Of a stretch of 52,935 nt of DNA, positions 51,863 to 52,935 are shown piece by piece (position 1 is the stretch's first letter; every line of letters starts with the position of its first letter). The translations under genes were made by a program, and so were the position numbers. The notes under the pieces are model-generated. The model made no database searches. It had not been told where the DNA came from and saw only the letters and a program-made list of their open reading frames with translations. Where the stretch lies: positions 1-52,935 of the forward strand of contig JAOPVP010000020.1 in the NCBI GenBank assembly GCA_025966135.1. Reading direction: 5' to 3'. Source of the DNA: Frankiales bacterium (lineage in GTDB: Bacteria > Actinomycetota > Actinomycetes > Mycobacteriales > SCTD01).

Positions 51863-52900
51863 TCAGGCGCCGACAGCGGCGCGGACGAGGGGCGCCACGC
51901 GCGTACCGAGCAGCTCGATCCCATGGAGCAGGTTCGCGTGCGCCAGTCGCACGTTGGTCATCTGCAGGGAGATGCGGGAGATGCCGCCGAGGTCGTCGGA
52001 GATCCGGAGGATCTTGGTGGCGACGGTCTGCGGGTCGCCGATGAGAAAGGCGCCGTCGGGGCCGAGCATCGCGTCGTACTGCGCGCGGACGGGCGGCCCG
52101 AAGCCGCGCTCCTTGCCGATCTTGGTGAACATCTGGGCCCAGCCGGGGTAGAAATCATCGGCCGCCTGCTGCAGGCTGTCGCCAACGAACCCGAAGCAGT
52201 GAAGCCCGACCGTGAGCTGCTCGGGGGCATGGCCGGCGCGTTGGCCTGCCTGCCGGTAGAGGTCGATGAGCGGCCGGAAGCGGGCTGGCTGGCCGCCGAT
52301 GATCGCCACCATGAGCGGCAGTCCAAGTGTCCCGGCGCGAACGAACGACTCCGGGGTCCCACCGACACCCACCCAGATCGGCAGCGGGTTCTGCAGCGGC
52401 CGCGGGTAGACGCCCTGGCGGTTCAGCGGTGGGCGATGGCGACCGGACCAGGTGACCTCGGCATTGTCGCGGATGCGCAGCAGCAGATCGAGCTTCTCGG
52501 CGAACAGTGAGTCGTAGTCGGCCAGATCGAGCCCGAACAACGGGAAGGCCTCGGTGAACGAGCCCCGGCCCACGACCATGTCGATCCGCCCCTGTGAGAC
52601 CAGGTCCAGGGTTGCGAACTCCTGGAACACGCGCACCGGGTCGCTGGCGCTCAGCACCGTCACGGCGCTGTTGAGACGGATGTCGGTCGTCCTGGCCGCG
52701 GCTGCAGCCAGAAGGATGGCAGGGGCAGAGTCCATGTACTCCTGGCGGTGGTGCTCCCCGATGCCGTACGTGTCCAGACCGACCTGGTCGGCGCGCTCCA
52801 CCTCCTCGAGCAGGTGCTGCACCCGCTGGACCGGGGTGATGTCCACGCCGGTCTCCGGGTCCGTCACGATCGAGACGAAGCTGTCGATACCGATCTGCAC
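51863..52900 (-). CDS. Luciferase-like (LLM class) flavin-dependent oxidoreductase
   Basis: 345 residues, converging on the MFS gene with 31 bases between stops. Bacterial-luciferase fold: EVERADQVGLDTYGIGEHHRQEYMDSAPAILLAAAAARTTDIRL, RVFQEFATLDLVSQGRIDMVVGRGSFTEAFPLFGLDLADYD and PIWVGVGGTPESFVRAG. The EHH segment is common in this class. Uses FMN or F420; neither substrate nor cofactor can be settled. Only 35 bases of upstream sequence are in the window. Confidence 0.85.
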   Translation of the reverse strand: MQIGIDSFVSIVTDPETGVDITPVQRVQHLLEEVERADQVGLDTYGIGEHHRQEYMDSAPAILLAAAAARTTDIRLNSAVTVLSASDPVRVFQEFATLDLVSQGRIDMVVGRGSFTEAFPLFGLDLADYDSLFAEKLDLLLRIRDNAEVTWSGRHRPPLNRQGVYPRPLQNPLPIWVGVGGTPESFVRAGTLGLPLMVAIIGGQPARFRPLIDLYRQAGQRAGHAPEQLTVGLHCFGFVGDSLQQAADDFYPGWAQMFTKIGKERGFGPPVRAQYDAMLGPDGAFLIGDPQTVATKILRISDDLGGISRISLQMTNVRLAHANLLHGIELLGTRVAPLVRAAVGA

Positions 52901-52935
52901 GGGGGGCTCCTCGTCTGGGCAGACATGCCACCAAC

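Overview
The window is GC-rich DNA with strong third-position G/C bias, frequent GTG/TTG starts and many ATGA/GTGA gene overlaps. Together with MshB (mycothiol synthesis), an Lsr2-like basic protein and leaderless-looking promoters, this points to an Actinomycetota chromosome. A Nocardioidaceae/Propionibacteriales-like host is a guess; no rRNA or species marker is present.

Layout. (1) 1-3051, minus strand: a GTG-started ECF-type sigma factor with a fused membrane/extracytoplasmic tail, followed by a secreted Ig-like surface protein cut by the window edge. (2) 3289-5734: cysteinyl-tRNA synthetase, then a DUF559/AbiEi-like gene bracketed by two related palindromic repeats. (3) 5806-13642, minus strand: a chemosensory cluster (FtsH-like protease, small membrane protein, CheW, membrane MCP, hybrid CheA, REC-GAF regulator) without cheR/cheB or flagellar genes. 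(4) 13772-24165: housekeeping genes (mshB, yqgE, typA, YbaK, pirin, NUDIX, pterin-dehydratase-like, gltA, HesB-like, Lsr2-like, MEDS/HATPase regulator).

(5) 24353-46193, all plus strand: the striking part, a nitrogen-salvage island built around urea. It holds ynfA-speB, ureABCFGD, and two guanidine-I (ykkC) riboswitches at about 30256 and 34551. The first riboswitch precedes an unknown gene, a 2-oxoglutarate dioxygenase, a creatininase-family enzyme and a GlnT-type glutamine synthetase. The second precedes a family-5 ABC transporter, a second and longer ureohydrolase, an isochorismatase-fold hydrolase and the binding lipoprotein. An MBL-fold hydrolase, allantoicase, allantoinase and allantoin/hydantoin racemase follow. 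Read together: guanidine or substituted guanidines are imported or released, hydrolysed to urea and an amine, and urea from this route and from allantoin goes to urease; GlnT captures ammonia or a small amine. The carboxyguanidine deiminase/urea carboxylase route usual for guanidine-I operons is not in the window.

(6) 46419-52900: an SsuABC/TauABC-type importer with an SsuD-like monooxygenase, an MFS exporter, and a minus-strand luciferase-like monooxygenase. No tRNA, rRNA, IS element, CRISPR array or origin was seen.
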